Assembly (NCBI RefSeq): GCF_902804475.1
Contig: NZ_CADCSU010000062.1
Coordinates: 1-51,665 of the forward strand
Reading direction: 5' to 3'
DNA length: 51,665 bases
Source of the DNA: Flavobacterium bizetiae
Lineage (GTDB): Bacteria > Bacteroidota > Bacteroidia > Flavobacteriales > Flavobacteriaceae
Under the pieces are notes generated by a model. The model saw only the letters and a list, made by a program, of their open reading frames with translations. It had not been told where the DNA came from and did no database searches. The position numbers and the translations under genes were made by a program. Positions 8,086-16,522 of this stretch are shown here, piece after piece. The first letter of the stretch is position 1. The number at the start of each line of letters is the position of its first letter.

Positions 8086-10104
8086 ATGAAAAACATAAAA
8101 TATAGATACTGTCTAATCGCTTTAGCATCAATGTTGATCGTTGCCTGCAGTACTAAAAAAACATACAAAATAAGTTCTCCCGGAAAAAATACCGAATTAG
8201 TTTTTGAATTAACTCCTTCTGGACAGCCTCAATATAGTTTAACATCAAACGGAAAATCAGTAATAGAACCATCTTTACTTGGATTTGAATTTAAAGGAAT
8301 TCAAAAAATGACTGATGGTTTTGAAGTAGTAACTACCGAAGAAAAATCAGCTGATGAAACCTGGGAACAGCCTTGGGGTGAATTTAAAAAAGTGCGAGAT
8401 CACCACACCGAATTAATTGTGCATTTGAAAGAGTCAAAAGGACAGGAGCGTTTGGTTGATATTATTTTCAGAGTTTTTGATGATGGTGTTGGTTTTAGAT
8501 ACGAATTTCCAAAACAGCCTAATTTAGGTAAAGTAGAAATTTCAAACGAAATCACACAATTTACCTTTAAATCAGATAATGATGTTTGGTGGATCCCGGT
8601 GCATCGCGAAAACAGTTATTACGAAAGTACCTACCGTAAAACGCCTGTTAGTAAAACCGATACCATCAATACACCGGCGACCTTAGAAACCAAAGAAAAA
8701 TTATTTGTGGCGATTCACGAAGCCAACCTAACTGATTTTGCCTCAATGACGTTATTAAAAACAAATGATAAACAATACAAAAGCGAATTAGTGCCGTGGG
8801 CTAATGGCGTAAAAGTATATGCTGAAACTCCGTTTAAAACACCATGGAGAACGATTGTAGTAGGGAAAACTCCCGGAGAAGTAGCAACATCTACTATTAT
8901 GCTGAATTTAAATGAACCTTCAAAAATTGAAGACCTTTCCTGGATCACGCCTTCAAAATATATCGGAATCTGGTGGGGAATGCATTTGGAAAAATTCACC
9001 TGGGGACAAGGGCCAAAACATGGCGCAACGACTAAGAATACAAAGGAATACATTGATTTTGCTGCGAAAAACAATTTAGACGGAGTTCTGGTAGAAGGCT
9101 GGAACGAAGGCTGGGATGGCGACTGGACTGCTGACGGATCTTCTTTTAGTTTTGTAAAAGCCTATCCTGATTTTAATCTGGAAGAAATCACGAAATATGC
9201 CGCTATTAAAAATGTTCGTTTAATAGGACATCACGAAACAGCGGGAGCTACAAAACATTACGAAAGCCAGTTAGAAGATGCCTTTAAATTGTATCAGAAA
9301 ATGGGCGTAAATACCGTAAAAACTGGTTATGTAAATAAGTATTTAGACAAAAAAGAATGGCACGATAGCCAGTACGGAGCACGTCATTACAGAAAAGTAA
9401 TGGAAACTGCGGCTAAATACCATATCATGATCGATAATCACGAACCTATAAAAGGAACAGGATTACAACGTACTTACCCGAACTTTATGACACAAGAAGG
9501 CGGAAGAGGGCAAGAATACAATGCATGGTCCGTTGATGGCGGAAATACTCCCGAACATTTAATCACTTTGCCATTTACAAGAATGCTTTCAGGCCCGTTT
9601 GATTACACGCCAGGGAACTTCAATTTTGATTACAAAACACCGTCAGGGGCAAGAGTTCAAACTACTTTAGCAAACCAATTGGCATTGTATGTAATCATTT
9701 TCAGTCCGCTGCAAATGGCATCTGATTTACCGGAGAATTACGAAGGAAAACCGGAATTTCAGTTTATAAAAGATGTTCCGTGTACTTGGTCAGATACTAA
9801 AGTTTTAGATTCTAAAATAGGAGAATACACAACCATTGCCAGAAAAGACTGGGACGAGAAAAACTGGTATTTGGGTGCGATCACTAATAGTTTCGCCAGA
9901 AATCTAAAAGTAAATCTATCATTTTTAGATGCCGGAAAAGAATACGAAGCCGAAATCTATGCCGATGGAGCAGGAGCGAATTATAAAACAAATCCGTATC
10001 CGGTGACAATTGCAAAACAAAAAGTAAACAGTAAAACAATATTAGATATTAAGTTGGCAGCTGGCGGAGGAACAGCTATAAAATTCTCTCCAATTGAGAA
10101 ATAA
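8086..10104 (+). CDS. GH97 glycoside hydrolase, inverting SusB-type alpha-glucosidase
   Basis: Exo-acting alpha-glycosidase that would trim imported oligosaccharides. The 672-aa product is a probable lipoprotein (Cys21 in I-V-A-C). It has the GH97 N-terminal beta-sandwich, the TIM barrel beginning I-G-I-W-W-G-M-H-L, and a C-terminal beta-domain. The subgroup can be read from the active site: Glu384 in G-H-H-E-T and Glu453 in D-N-H-E-P match the two catalytic glutamates of inverting SusB. The position that holds the nucleophile Asp in retaining GH97 enzymes is Gly414 here (V-K-T-G-Y-V). The calcium-binding glutamates in T-Q-E-G-G-R-G-Q-E-Y are present. Starts 26 bases after the GH71/99-like gene, so the two are co-transcribed. 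Confidence 0.93.
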   Translation: MKNIKYRYCLIALASMLIVACSTKKTYKISSPGKNTELVFELTPSGQPQYSLTSNGKSVIEPSLLGFEFKGIQKMTDGFEVVTTEEKSADETWEQPWGEFKKVRDHHTELIVHLKESKGQERLVDIIFRVFDDGVGFRYEFPKQPNLGKVEISNEITQFTFKSDNDVWWIPVHRENSYYESTYRKTPVSKTDTINTPATLETKEKLFVAIHEANLTDFASMTLLKTNDKQYKSELVPWANGVKVYAETPFKTPWRTIVVGKTPGEVATSTIMLNLNEPSKIEDLSWITPSKYIGIWWGMHLEKFTWGQGPKHGATTKNTKEYIDFAAKNNLDGVLVEGWNEGWDGDWTADGSSFSFVKAYPDFNLEEITKYAAIKNVRLIGHHETAGATKHYESQLEDAFKLYQKMGVNTVKTGYVNKYLDKKEWHDSQYGARHYRKVMETAAKYHIMIDNHEPIKGTGLQRTYPNFMTQEGGRGQEYNAWSVDGGNTPEHLITLPFTRMLSGPFDYTPGNFNFDYKTPSGARVQTTLANQLALYVIIFSPLQMASDLPENYEGKPEFQFIKDVPCTWSDTKVLDSKIGEYTTIARKDWDEKNWYLGAITNSFARNLKVNLSFLDAGKEYEAEIYADGAGANYKTNPYPVTIAKQKVNSKTILDIKLAAGGGTAIKFSPIEK

Positions 10105-10160
10105 GTTAGTTTAATATTATTTTGAGTTAAGTTTAAGTTTGAGTGTAAGTTTGCGCAATG

Positions 10161-10199
10161 AACCCGATGTCTTGAAAAAGATATCGGGTTTGTTATTTT
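10161..10199 (+). terminator. Intrinsic terminator of the polysaccharide locus
   Basis: Arms AACCCGATGTCTT (10161-10173) and AAGATATCGGGTT (10178-10190) form a 13-bp stem with one mismatched pair and a 4-nt loop. TGTTATTTTTT follows. It closes the PUL transcript. Confidence 0.85.
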
Positions 10200-10253
10200 T
10201 TGAACCATGTAAGTTCATCTAAGAGATTATAAGTTTGGTTGCGACTCTCATTT

Positions 10254-10356
10254 TTGTCATCCCGAGGAACGAGGGATCTCCGCGAGAAACTCTGCAATCA
10301 GAATCGCTAATCTTTGTCGATTTACAAGTGTGATCCTTCCTTCGTCAGGATGACAA
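10254..10356. repeat. GTCATCC-type inverted-repeat element
   Basis: Bounded by perfect arms TTGTCATCC (10254-10262) and GGATGACAA (10348-10356). Inside each arm is a second inverted motif, GAACGAGGGATCT against GATCCTTCCTTCGT. The same element recurs at 31855-31942, with fragments at 33593-33624 and 51445-51470. GTCATCC-GAGCGAAGTCGAAGGAT words of this kind are common intergenic repeats in many bacterial genomes. The rest of the gap up to the convergent barrel-protein gene holds nothing else I can identify. Confidence 0.65.
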
Positions 10357-10520
10357 GATTGTGGTTGTTTTGCGATTACTATGTCAGGAATGAGACGCGG
10401 ATTAAACGGATTCGCAATGTGAAAACGCGGATATATAAGGATTTTATTCACCCTACCAAATCAAAACAACATCATCTTAGAACCTTAGCAACTCAGCGCC
10501 TCACTATCTCAAAGAAAAAA

Positions 10521-11438
10521 TCAATGTCTATTATACGAAATATGCCCGCCAAAAGTATAAGCTGCGGCTAAAGTAGGTCCGTTGTATCCCCATTTCAGAA
10601 AGCCGTTGAGTCTTTTTTCTACAGCATCAACTTTAAAGTTCAGTCCGGTATATCCAGCGGTAAGGCTAAAATTTTTGTGCACATTGTATAAAAGAGAAAG
10701 ATTATAGCTGATGATTCGGCCATCGATATCGTCGATTTTTAGGGCGAGATAATTGGCGTTGACATACAATCCAAAGCGTTTGGCTAATACAAAATCACCC
10801 CAAATCCCGATGTCTGGTAAGGGAGCGGTGAAATTAAAACTATCTTTATATTCTGCACTAAGCTGATTCGCATTAACACGTAAACCCACATCTGTAAAAA
10901 GTACGTGAGCCCCAATTAATAAACCAGCCTGATATTTTGGCTTTGCCAAAAAAGCATAACCGTAAGCGATTCTCGCAATCTGAACATCAAAAAAGGCTGT
11001 TACACTTGTATTTACATTGTAGGTGTGTTCACCAAAAGTGATTTCTCTTTGAAGCGTTTTTGTGGAAGTTCTATCTAAAGAAAAATATTCAAAACCCAAT
11101 CTGGATCTTTTTGAAATTCGCCAGTCAAATGTTGCCATAAAAGACACGCTTGATTTCGAAAACCCTAAATCGTCTTCAAGATCTATTTTTGTACCTCTGT
11201 TTCCGTTATTTGTTCCAACTTCGATTTCTGTATTGTTAACAGGAAAAAAAGCTCCGGCAGTTACTTTAAAACGTCTGTCGTGCCATGGTAAATCAGTGGC
11301 GTCGTAATCCTGAAAATCTTCTGAAGCATTGTTTTGTAAAGCTGGGAGAGCATTTTCTACCGGAATTTCGGCGGTGGTTTGAGCCTGAAGGGAAAGGGAC
11401 AAAAAGGAAACTATCAAAAAATAAAATAAGTTTTTCAT
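10521..11438 (-). CDS. Outer-membrane beta-barrel protein of unknown function
   Basis: Exported 305-aa protein with a clear signal peptide (cleavage after S-L-Q-A, residue 19). A short acidic linker follows, then a long run of alternating amphipathic beta-strands from about residue 55 to the end, as in small outer-membrane barrels. The repeating pattern of short turns and aromatic-capped strands supports a barrel of roughly 10-12 strands. It does not end in the usual aromatic residue but in N-R-H, which is unusual. I recognise no specific family beyond outer membrane beta-barrel. It converges on the PUL and is divergent from the marR gene with 171 bp between them. Confidence 0.7.
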   Translation of the reverse strand: MKNLFYFLIVSFLSLSLQAQTTAEIPVENALPALQNNASEDFQDYDATDLPWHDRRFKVTAGAFFPVNNTEIEVGTNNGNRGTKIDLEDDLGFSKSSVSFMATFDWRISKRSRLGFEYFSLDRTSTKTLQREITFGEHTYNVNTSVTAFFDVQIARIAYGYAFLAKPKYQAGLLIGAHVLFTDVGLRVNANQLSAEYKDSFNFTAPLPDIGIWGDFVLAKRFGLYVNANYLALKIDDIDGRIISYNLSLLYNVHKNFSLTAGYTGLNFKVDAVEKRLNGFLKWGYNGPTLAAAYTFGGHISYNRH

Positions 11439-11576
11439 TGTATTTATTTTTAAATTTTATTGATAAATTTTTAACACTTAAAGTTAACAAAAAAAATCAT
11501 GCATTTTTATTTTTGATCTTTATTATTTGAATAAATCTATTGACTATCAGTAAATTATGGGTTTTGTTAAAATTAG

Positions 11577-11588
11577 TTGACATGTCAC
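11577..11588. promoter_or_regulatory. MarR operator and promoter of the marR gene
   Basis: TTGACATGTCAC contains the perfect 10-bp palindrome TGACATGTCA (11578-11587). Its first TTG lies where the -33 element should be for a good -7 box, TAGTTTTG (11598-11605), 18 bases downstream. A regulator bound here would cover the -33 element. The same palindrome is repeated at 12094-12105 upstream of the MATE gene. The -7 box ends only 4 bases before the ATG at 11610, so the marR mRNA is probably leaderless. Confidence 0.7.
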
Positions 11589-11609
11589 TCTTTTTTGTAG
11601 TTTTGTATC

Positions 11610-12074
11610 ATGGAAAAAGATAAAACAGATTTTAATACTTCTAGAGAGAACATTTCAGATAGTTTTTTCTTTCAGATACATCGAATGAAGCGTACGATCT
11701 TTCGTCATACTAATGCCTTAATGAACGAAGCAGGAATTACTTTGCAGTTAGAACAACTCCCGTTAATTATGATTCTTCAAAGTGACAGCCGTTCGCAAAG
11801 AGAACTCTCCGATATTACCATGAGGGATAAATCGTCTATTTTGAGAAGTATCAATGCCTTAGAAAAGAAGGGTTTGGTTGTCGTTAAAAAAGACAAAGGC
11901 GATAAACGAAAGAATATCGTAAGCCTTACAGATGAAGGAATCGATTTGGCCAAAAACATTAGAATTTTAATGAATAGGGCAGAAGATGAGGTTTTGGCTG
12001 TTTTTTCAGTCAAAGAAAGATCAGAAGCTTTACAAACAATCAGAGGTTACGCAGACAAATTAGATACGCTTTAA
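11610..12074 (+). CDS. MarR-family transcriptional regulator of a MATE exporter
   Basis: DNA-binding repressor of 154 aa, near the usual family length. The winged-helix region spans about residues 50-115: S-Q-R-E-L-S-D-I-T-M-R-D-K-S-S-I-L-R reads as helix-turn-helix, followed by the wing K-K-D-K-G-D-K-R-K-N. Helices at each end would form the dimer interface. The gene lies between two copies of the palindrome TGACATGTCA, one over its own promoter and one ahead of the MATE exporter gene, the standard arrangement of a MarR repressor that controls itself and an efflux pump and is released by the pump's substrate. The inducing ligand is unknown. Confidence 0.9.
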   Translation: MEKDKTDFNTSRENISDSFFFQIHRMKRTIFRHTNALMNEAGITLQLEQLPLIMILQSDSRSQRELSDITMRDKSSILRSINALEKKGLVVVKKDKGDKRKNIVSLTDEGIDLAKNIRILMNRAEDEVLAVFSVKERSEALQTIRGYADKLDTL

Positions 12075-12093
12075 TTTTTTTAGGTTTTAAAGG

Positions 12094-12105
12094 TTGACAT
12101 GTCAA
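12094..12105. promoter_or_regulatory. MarR operator upstream of the MATE gene
   Basis: TTGACATGTCAA is a perfect 12-bp palindrome 20 bases after the marR stop codon and 118 bases before the MATE start. It matches the site over the marR promoter. The gap beyond it (about 12117-12187) is a palindromic repeat bounded by GCCACTGATT and AATCTGAGGC. Confidence 0.7.
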
Positions 12106-12223
12106 CAAAGAAATTAGCCACTGATTTTATTGATTGAACGGATTTTTATTGGTTTTAATAATCATTTTAATCTTTATAATCTGAGGCAAAAAACAATGAA
12201 AACAATATTATAGAAAATACAAA

Positions 12224-13642
12224 ATGAACAAAAACGAATTATTAGAAGGTCCTATACTTTCTTCCTTATTAAAATTAGCAGTGCCAATTATGATTGCTAA
12301 TTTACTACAAGCCGCTTATCAATTAGTAGATGCTTTTTGGGTTGGACGATTGGGCGGAGACGCCGTTGCAGCGGTGTCTGTAAGTACACCCGTAATTTTC
12401 CTGATGATTGCTTTAGGAACCGGCTTGGCTATTGCCGGATCGATACTTATTGCACAATATTTTGGTGCAGGACAACAGGAAATGGTAAATCACGTGGCAG
12501 CTCAAACCTTGCTTATGGTAATCTCGGCGTCGATTGTTTTATCGATCATAGGCTATTTTATGAGTCCGTATTTTTTGCAAATTCTAAAAGTAACGCCAAC
12601 GGTTTATAAAGATGCTTTGGGCTTTATGCAAATTGCTTTTATCGGACTTGTTTTTAGTTTTAGTTTCATGATTTTTCAGTCGGTTATGCGAGGGGTTGGG
12701 CGTGTTACTTTGCCGGTTTATATTGTATTGGGAACGGTGATTCTGAATTTTGCTTTAGATCCGTTGTTTATTTTTGGATGGCATTTTATTCCGGCAATGG
12801 GCGTAAAAGGAGCGGCTTTGGCGACTTTATCAACGCAAAGTCTGGCGATAATAATAGGGTTTGTGATTTTGTTTAGAGGAAAACATGGTATTCATTTGCA
12901 AACCAGAGATTTTAAACCCGATTTTAAGCATATTAAAAAAGCTTTTAAAATTGGTTTTCCTTCATCGATAGAACAATCAATGAGAGCAATTGGTTTAACT
13001 GCCATTACTTTTTTAATTGTGCATTTTGGTACAACGACTGTTGCTTCTTATGGAGCGGGCTCGAACTTAATACAGCTTATTATGATTCCGGCGCTTGGAC
13101 TTTCGATGGCAATTGCGACTTTGGTGGGTCAGAATATTGGTGCAGGAAATATGCTTCGCGCGGGTAGGATCGCAAAATTAGGCGCTTATCTAGGTTTTGG
13201 GTTATTAACGGGAATTGGAATAATCGCCTATGTTTTGGCGCCTTATTTAATTGCTTTTTTCGTTCCAAACGAGCCTGAGGTAATCGCGGGAGGAACTACT
13301 TTTTTAAGAATTACGTGTCTTTCATGGGGATTTCTGGGACTTCAAATGTGCTTACTGGGCGTTTTCAGGGCTGTTGGTAATACGACGCTTCCTATGATTT
13401 TAACGCTGGTTTCGCAGTGGGTTTTGCAGTTTCCGCTGGCATATATATTATCTCATAATACTTCGCTTGGGGCAATTGGTATTTGGTGGGCTTTCCCAAT
13501 TTCGACGGTTGTTACGGCAATTGTTACAATGCTTATTTATGCCAAAGGCGACTGGAAAAAAGAAAGGCTTACGGGCAAAATGAATAAACTTATTAATAAG
13601 GTTGAAAAGGAAATTGTGAAGGAAGGATTTGAGGTTAAATAA
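12224..13642 (+). CDS. MATE-family multidrug efflux transporter
   Basis: Inner-membrane exporter of 472 aa that expels organic cations or drugs in exchange for Na+ or H+. Twelve hydrophobic segments fall into two homologous halves (about 12-225 and 235-450). The N-terminal half starts with the family pattern P-I-M-I-A-N-L-L-Q-A-A-Y-Q-L-V-D, then F-W-V-G-R-L-G; the second half has the matching L-V-G-Q-N-I-G-A-G motif. The cytoplasmic tail (about 440-472) is lysine-rich. Control by the adjacent MarR protein is inferred from the shared palindromes. An intrinsic terminator follows at 13741. Confidence 0.95.
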   Translation: MNKNELLEGPILSSLLKLAVPIMIANLLQAAYQLVDAFWVGRLGGDAVAAVSVSTPVIFLMIALGTGLAIAGSILIAQYFGAGQQEMVNHVAAQTLLMVISASIVLSIIGYFMSPYFLQILKVTPTVYKDALGFMQIAFIGLVFSFSFMIFQSVMRGVGRVTLPVYIVLGTVILNFALDPLFIFGWHFIPAMGVKGAALATLSTQSLAIIIGFVILFRGKHGIHLQTRDFKPDFKHIKKAFKIGFPSSIEQSMRAIGLTAITFLIVHFGTTTVASYGAGSNLIQLIMIPALGLSMAIATLVGQNIGAGNMLRAGRIAKLGAYLGFGLLTGIGIIAYVLAPYLIAFFVPNEPEVIAGGTTFLRITCLSWGFLGLQMCLLGVFRAVGNTTLPMILTLVSQWVLQFPLAYILSHNTSLGAIGIWWAFPISTVVTAIVTMLIYAKGDWKKERLTGKMNKLINKVEKEIVKEGFEVK

Positions 13643-13733
13643 AGGTTCTGAGTTGCTGAGGATCTAAGGATCTAAGGATCTAAGGTTTTTCTTTAAGGCT
13701 CTAAGTTGCTGAGAATCTAAGATTCTAAGGTTT
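13643..13733. repeat. GATCTAAG word-repeat stretch
   Basis: Tandem degenerate copies of GATCTAAG and GGCTCTAAGTTGCTGAG directly after the MATE stop codon. Related words in the opposite sense (TTCTTAGCAACTTAGAACC) occur at about 18010-18035, and a similar run is at 10477-10515. Non-coding. Confidence 0.55.
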
Positions 13734-13740
13734 AATTTAT

Positions 13741-13769
13741 AGACGTGCTGATGTGCGTCTTTTTTTTTG
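13741..13769 (+). terminator. Intrinsic terminator after the MATE gene
   Basis: AGACGTGC (13741-13748) pairs with GTGCGTCT (13753-13760), 8 bp with two G-T wobbles and the loop TGAT. Nine T residues follow. Confidence 0.85.
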
Positions 13770-13780
13770 TTTTGTCTTAG

Positions 13781-13905
13781 AACGTGTGTCGCGTGAGGGA
13801 TAGGAGCAGTCCGCCGCGGCGGAGCGGATAGCCCGACAGCATGCCGGTAAGAGGGCGAATAAGCGCAAAGTAAGTTTGCCCTCTTGCCGGGATGGTGGCA
13901 CGCCT
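13781..13905. ncRNA. GC-rich structured intergenic element
   Basis: A GC-rich island in an AT-rich gap. It contains the perfect 14-nt palindrome TCCGCCGCGGCGGA (13810-13823) flanked by GGGATAGGAGCAG and GCGGATAGCCCGA. Next comes a long hairpin with arms CCGGTAAGAGGGC (13844-13856) and GCCCTCTTGCCGG (13878-13890), one wobble, 21-nt loop. The GATAG...AGC...ATCC/GGATAGC flanks resemble the reverse complement of the smaller elements at 17.87 and 51.52 kb, so it may be a larger member of that family. Whether it is transcribed is unknown. Confidence 0.5.
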
Positions 13906-13914
13906 GGATTCAAA

Positions 13915-14066
13915 AACTCAATATCAATTTTAAAATTCAATTTCAAAACTCAATATCAATGTCAAATTTTTAGATTATATCTTATTTTCGATTGTAATTG
14001 ATTTTTGTCATTGCCATTGTCATTGTCATTGAATTTTATTTTTTGCAATTGCCATTGTAATTGATT
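13915..14066. repeat. CAATATCAATTT / TGCCATTGTCATTG palindromic word repeat
   Basis: The left half is built from CAATATCAA, TTCAATTTCAA and CAATGTCAA. The right half is built from their complements TTGTCATTG, CCATTGTCATTG and GCAATTGCCATTG. Together they form an imperfect palindrome of about 150 bp. Non-coding. It ends 35 bases before the next gene. Confidence 0.5.
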
Positions 14067-14101
14067 TACGTTATATTTGAAAGTATAATCTGAAAACAAT
14101 T

Positions 14102-15271
14102 ATGGATAAAAAATTAAAACAATACCTTGTAAAGTCTTTCGTAGTACTATTATTGATTCATTTGGGCTATTTTTTATATGGCTATTTTAAGTTTGAAGGA
14201 ATTGGGAATATCGACATTTATACAGAGTTTTACAGGTTTAAGTTTTATGATGATGTGTCTATTTCGCATTTTTTTATAACGGGTTTGTTTTTACTTTTCT
14301 TCTTGATTTTTTTATTAAAAAATCATTCGAGGAAAAATTATTCTTTTGTAAATCTGCTTAAAATTGGTGGTTTATTATTGTTGATTTCTTTCTTTAGTTT
14401 TTCATTTTTTATTAGTTACAGTTTTGGACTGAATGCAAAAATGAGAACTGAATTGTCTGAGGCAAAACTGAATAAAGACAAAGAGTTATTGAATGTTTTG
14501 CGTCCGTTTTTGTATAATTATACTTCTTATAGTTCAGAGAAATTATTTAATCCGGTAAATATTTTATACCCAAAACCTTATCCGGTTATCGAGGTGATTG
14601 ATAGTACTTTGTATGGTAATTATTATAGTGTAGAGTATAATTATTATAGTATTGATACGCTAAAAATGCTAACGACGGATTTGAACAAAGTTTCGGGCGC
14701 TGCAAGTACGATTTTAGATAGTATTGGATTTGGTAAAAAAGAGCTTTTGGAACGCATCATCAAAAAAAATGTGATAAAAGACAGTACCGAAATTATCTAT
14801 AAAGGCATGCGCGTAAATCCTGATTACGATGAGAATATTTGCATTTTTGTTGAGAATAAAGCGTTGTACAAGTCTGTAAAAGGCATTCCGATAGAGAAAC
14901 AGCAATATGATGCTGCAGTAAAACGCTATAAATTGCTTTATAAAACTAAGGAAGATTCGTTGCTTAATAATTTTAAACAACTGGATACGCTTTTAAGAAA
15001 ATACAAAATCGAAACGAGTTTGGTGCCTAAAGATCTGGCAAAAGATGTGCGCCATTATCAAAAGAACACTCGCGAACCGTTGAATGCGATTAGAAATAAT
15101 TATGACAGAAAAGCGCTGACAGAAAAATTTGATACGCTGGAGCGATTATTCTACGAACCAAAATATCTTCATCCGTCGATTATCGAAATCTTCTTTGCTG
15201 TAGTTGTAGGCGCTTGGCTGATTGGGTTCTTGATTTATATTTTATTTAATTATAAAAGAAAAACTGCATAG
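14102..15271 (+). CDS. Membrane protein of unknown function
   Basis: A 389-aa protein I do not recognise. Three hydrophobic segments lie near the N-terminus (about 9-28, 57-76 and 84-106) and one near the C-terminus (about 362-385). Between them is a soluble stretch of about 250 residues rich in Lys, Tyr and Asn, with a charged helical part (about 260-345). This is the layout of an inner-membrane protein with one large domain, most likely outside the cytoplasm, but topology is inferred. It has no close operon partner: the next gene runs on the other strand and ends 25 bases beyond it. Confidence 0.75.
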   Translation: MDKKLKQYLVKSFVVLLLIHLGYFLYGYFKFEGIGNIDIYTEFYRFKFYDDVSISHFFITGLFLLFFLIFLLKNHSRKNYSFVNLLKIGGLLLLISFFSFSFFISYSFGLNAKMRTELSEAKLNKDKELLNVLRPFLYNYTSYSSEKLFNPVNILYPKPYPVIEVIDSTLYGNYYSVEYNYYSIDTLKMLTTDLNKVSGAASTILDSIGFGKKELLERIIKKNVIKDSTEIIYKGMRVNPDYDENICIFVENKALYKSVKGIPIEKQQYDAAVKRYKLLYKTKEDSLLNNFKQLDTLLRKYKIETSLVPKDLAKDVRHYQKNTREPLNAIRNNYDRKALTEKFDTLERLFYEPKYLHPSIIEIFFAVVVGAWLIGFLIYILFNYKRKTA

Positions 15272-15296
15272 AAAAACCTGCATTTTTATTGAAATT

Positions 15297-15731
15297 TTAT
15301 ACCCGGTTATAATCGGCTTTCCAGTGTACGATTGCTTTTTTGATGGCGTCTCCGCTTAGGTTATTTTTTAGTGCGTCTTCTATAAGAGGCAAAAGTTCGT
15401 TATCCGGCGCAAAGCGAAGTCCAAAAATCTGATCATCGGTTAGTTTGTATTCGATTTCCTCAAATCTTTTTCCGGTTAGGGTGAAATAGCGGTAACGAAG
15501 TTCCAGTCGCACAATTCTGTTTTGCAGAATAAGGGCATAATGCTGGCGCAACATAAAAGCAAGGCAAAATAAAAACACAAAAACAACGCTAATAAACGAC
15601 CATATTAAGGTATCGTTTGTTGTAAAAGCAAAGTAAATACTTGCCGCCAGAAAGATGGTAAGAATAGGGTAGTAAACAAAATGATGCGGGGTATAAAACC
15701 TGATATGATTGTAATAGGTCTGGATTTTCAT
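15297..15731 (-). CDS. DUF6526 family membrane protein
   Basis: A 144-aa protein that matches the DUF6526 pattern. It starts with a short polar stretch including N-H-I-R-F-Y-T-P-H-H-F, then two transmembrane helices (about 19-36 and 42-61). A cytoplasmic tail follows with L-R-Y-R-Y-F-T-L-T-G-K-R-F-E and a helical end. No biochemical role is known for the family. It is a single gene converging on the membrane protein at 14.1-15.3 kb; its own upstream gap holds no other gene. Confidence 0.75.
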   Translation of the reverse strand: MKIQTYYNHIRFYTPHHFVYYPILTIFLAASIYFAFTTNDTLIWSFISVVFVFLFCLAFMLRQHYALILQNRIVRLELRYRYFTLTGKRFEEIEYKLTDDQIFGLRFAPDNELLPLIEDALKNNLSGDAIKKAIVHWKADYNRV

Positions 15732-16036
15732 AATTATTTATTTACGGTTTGCTATCAAAAAAACAAAAGCTACCCTAAAAAAATAGAATAGCTTTTTTTC
15801 CAAAAATAAACTAACATAACCAATGTTCTCTTTATAATTAAACTTTTTCAAGTTCTCTTAGTAGTATCTATATTTAAAAAGCCTCACTTTCATTCTCTTT
15901 TTCAATGGCTTTAATCTGTCTTTAATCTCTTTGGTAAAATTAGTTGAGTTGGTAAAAAAAGCTGTTATATTTTAAAAGGCAAATGTTATATTATTTCAAC
16001 TTTTAAGGTTTAATGCATATTTTTTCGTTGTTTAGT
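15732..16036. other. Gene-free gap
   Basis: 305 bp of AT-rich sequence between two genes on the minus strand. A weak hairpin is present (AAAAGCTA, TAGCTTTT, about 15766-15797). I see no ORF, RNA gene or recognisable repeat. Confidence 0.5.
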
Positions 16037-16522
16037 TTAAGATAAAGAGTTTATAATTTTCCACTCGTCTAGTTTCGACTGATATGTTTTTGCTGCATTT
16101 GCAGGACTTGTAGAGGGTAAAGTTATAAGTTGATACGGATTTTTTAGCTGAACATATTTTTTAAAGAACGCCGCCGCTTTTTGTCCGTTGAATAATATCG
16201 TTTTAATGTTGGGATGTTGTTTTAAAAACGTTTCAAAATCATTCGCGATTTCGTTTTTTATCGCGCTGTCTAAACTTCCAACCCTGTCGCAAAACTGTAA
16301 AACATCCCATAAGGCAATTTTGTTTTTTTGCAAAAGCGCTTTTCTAGTTTCGTAATCATTCGAGAAATCTTCATTAAAAATGGCGAACATGAATTTCCAG
16401 AAATTATTTTGGTTGTGACCGTAATATTGGTTCAGTTCTAATGACTTTGTTCCCGGCATTGTACCCAGAATCAAAATGTTAGCCTCGTTGTTTGATATTG
16501 GTGCAAACGAAAAACTTTTCAT
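16037..16522 (-). CDS. DNA-deoxyinosine (hypoxanthine) glycosylase, uracil-DNA glycosylase superfamily family 6
   Basis: Base-excision repair enzyme that removes deaminated bases, mainly hypoxanthine, from DNA. The 161-aa product is full length. Motif 1 is I-L-G-T-M-P-G-T-K-S-L (residues 18-28), followed by Y-Y-G-H-N-Q-N-N-F-W (33-42). This block defines the HDG family, which uses Asn where classical uracil glycosylases use Asp. Motif 2 is L-P-S-T-S-P-A-N near residue 138. The N-terminal F-A-P-I-S start is typical. The gene stands alone, divergent from an araC gene 217 bp away. Confidence 0.9.
   Translation of the reverse strand: MKSFSFAPISNNEANILILGTMPGTKSLELNQYYGHNQNNFWKFMFAIFNEDFSNDYETRKALLQKNKIALWDVLQFCDRVGSLDSAIKNEIANDFETFLKQHPNIKTILFNGQKAAAFFKKYVQLKNPYQLITLPSTSPANAAKTYQSKLDEWKIINSLS

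Noticed and set aside
10314..10571. A short plus-strand frame between the GH97 and barrel-protein genes.
   Set aside because: It lies in a repeat element and runs into the end of the opposite gene; no protein-like composition.
13737..13946. A 69-codon minus-strand frame covering the GC-rich island.
   Set aside because: The sequence is better explained by two hairpins and a terminator; base pairing is kept across the frame.
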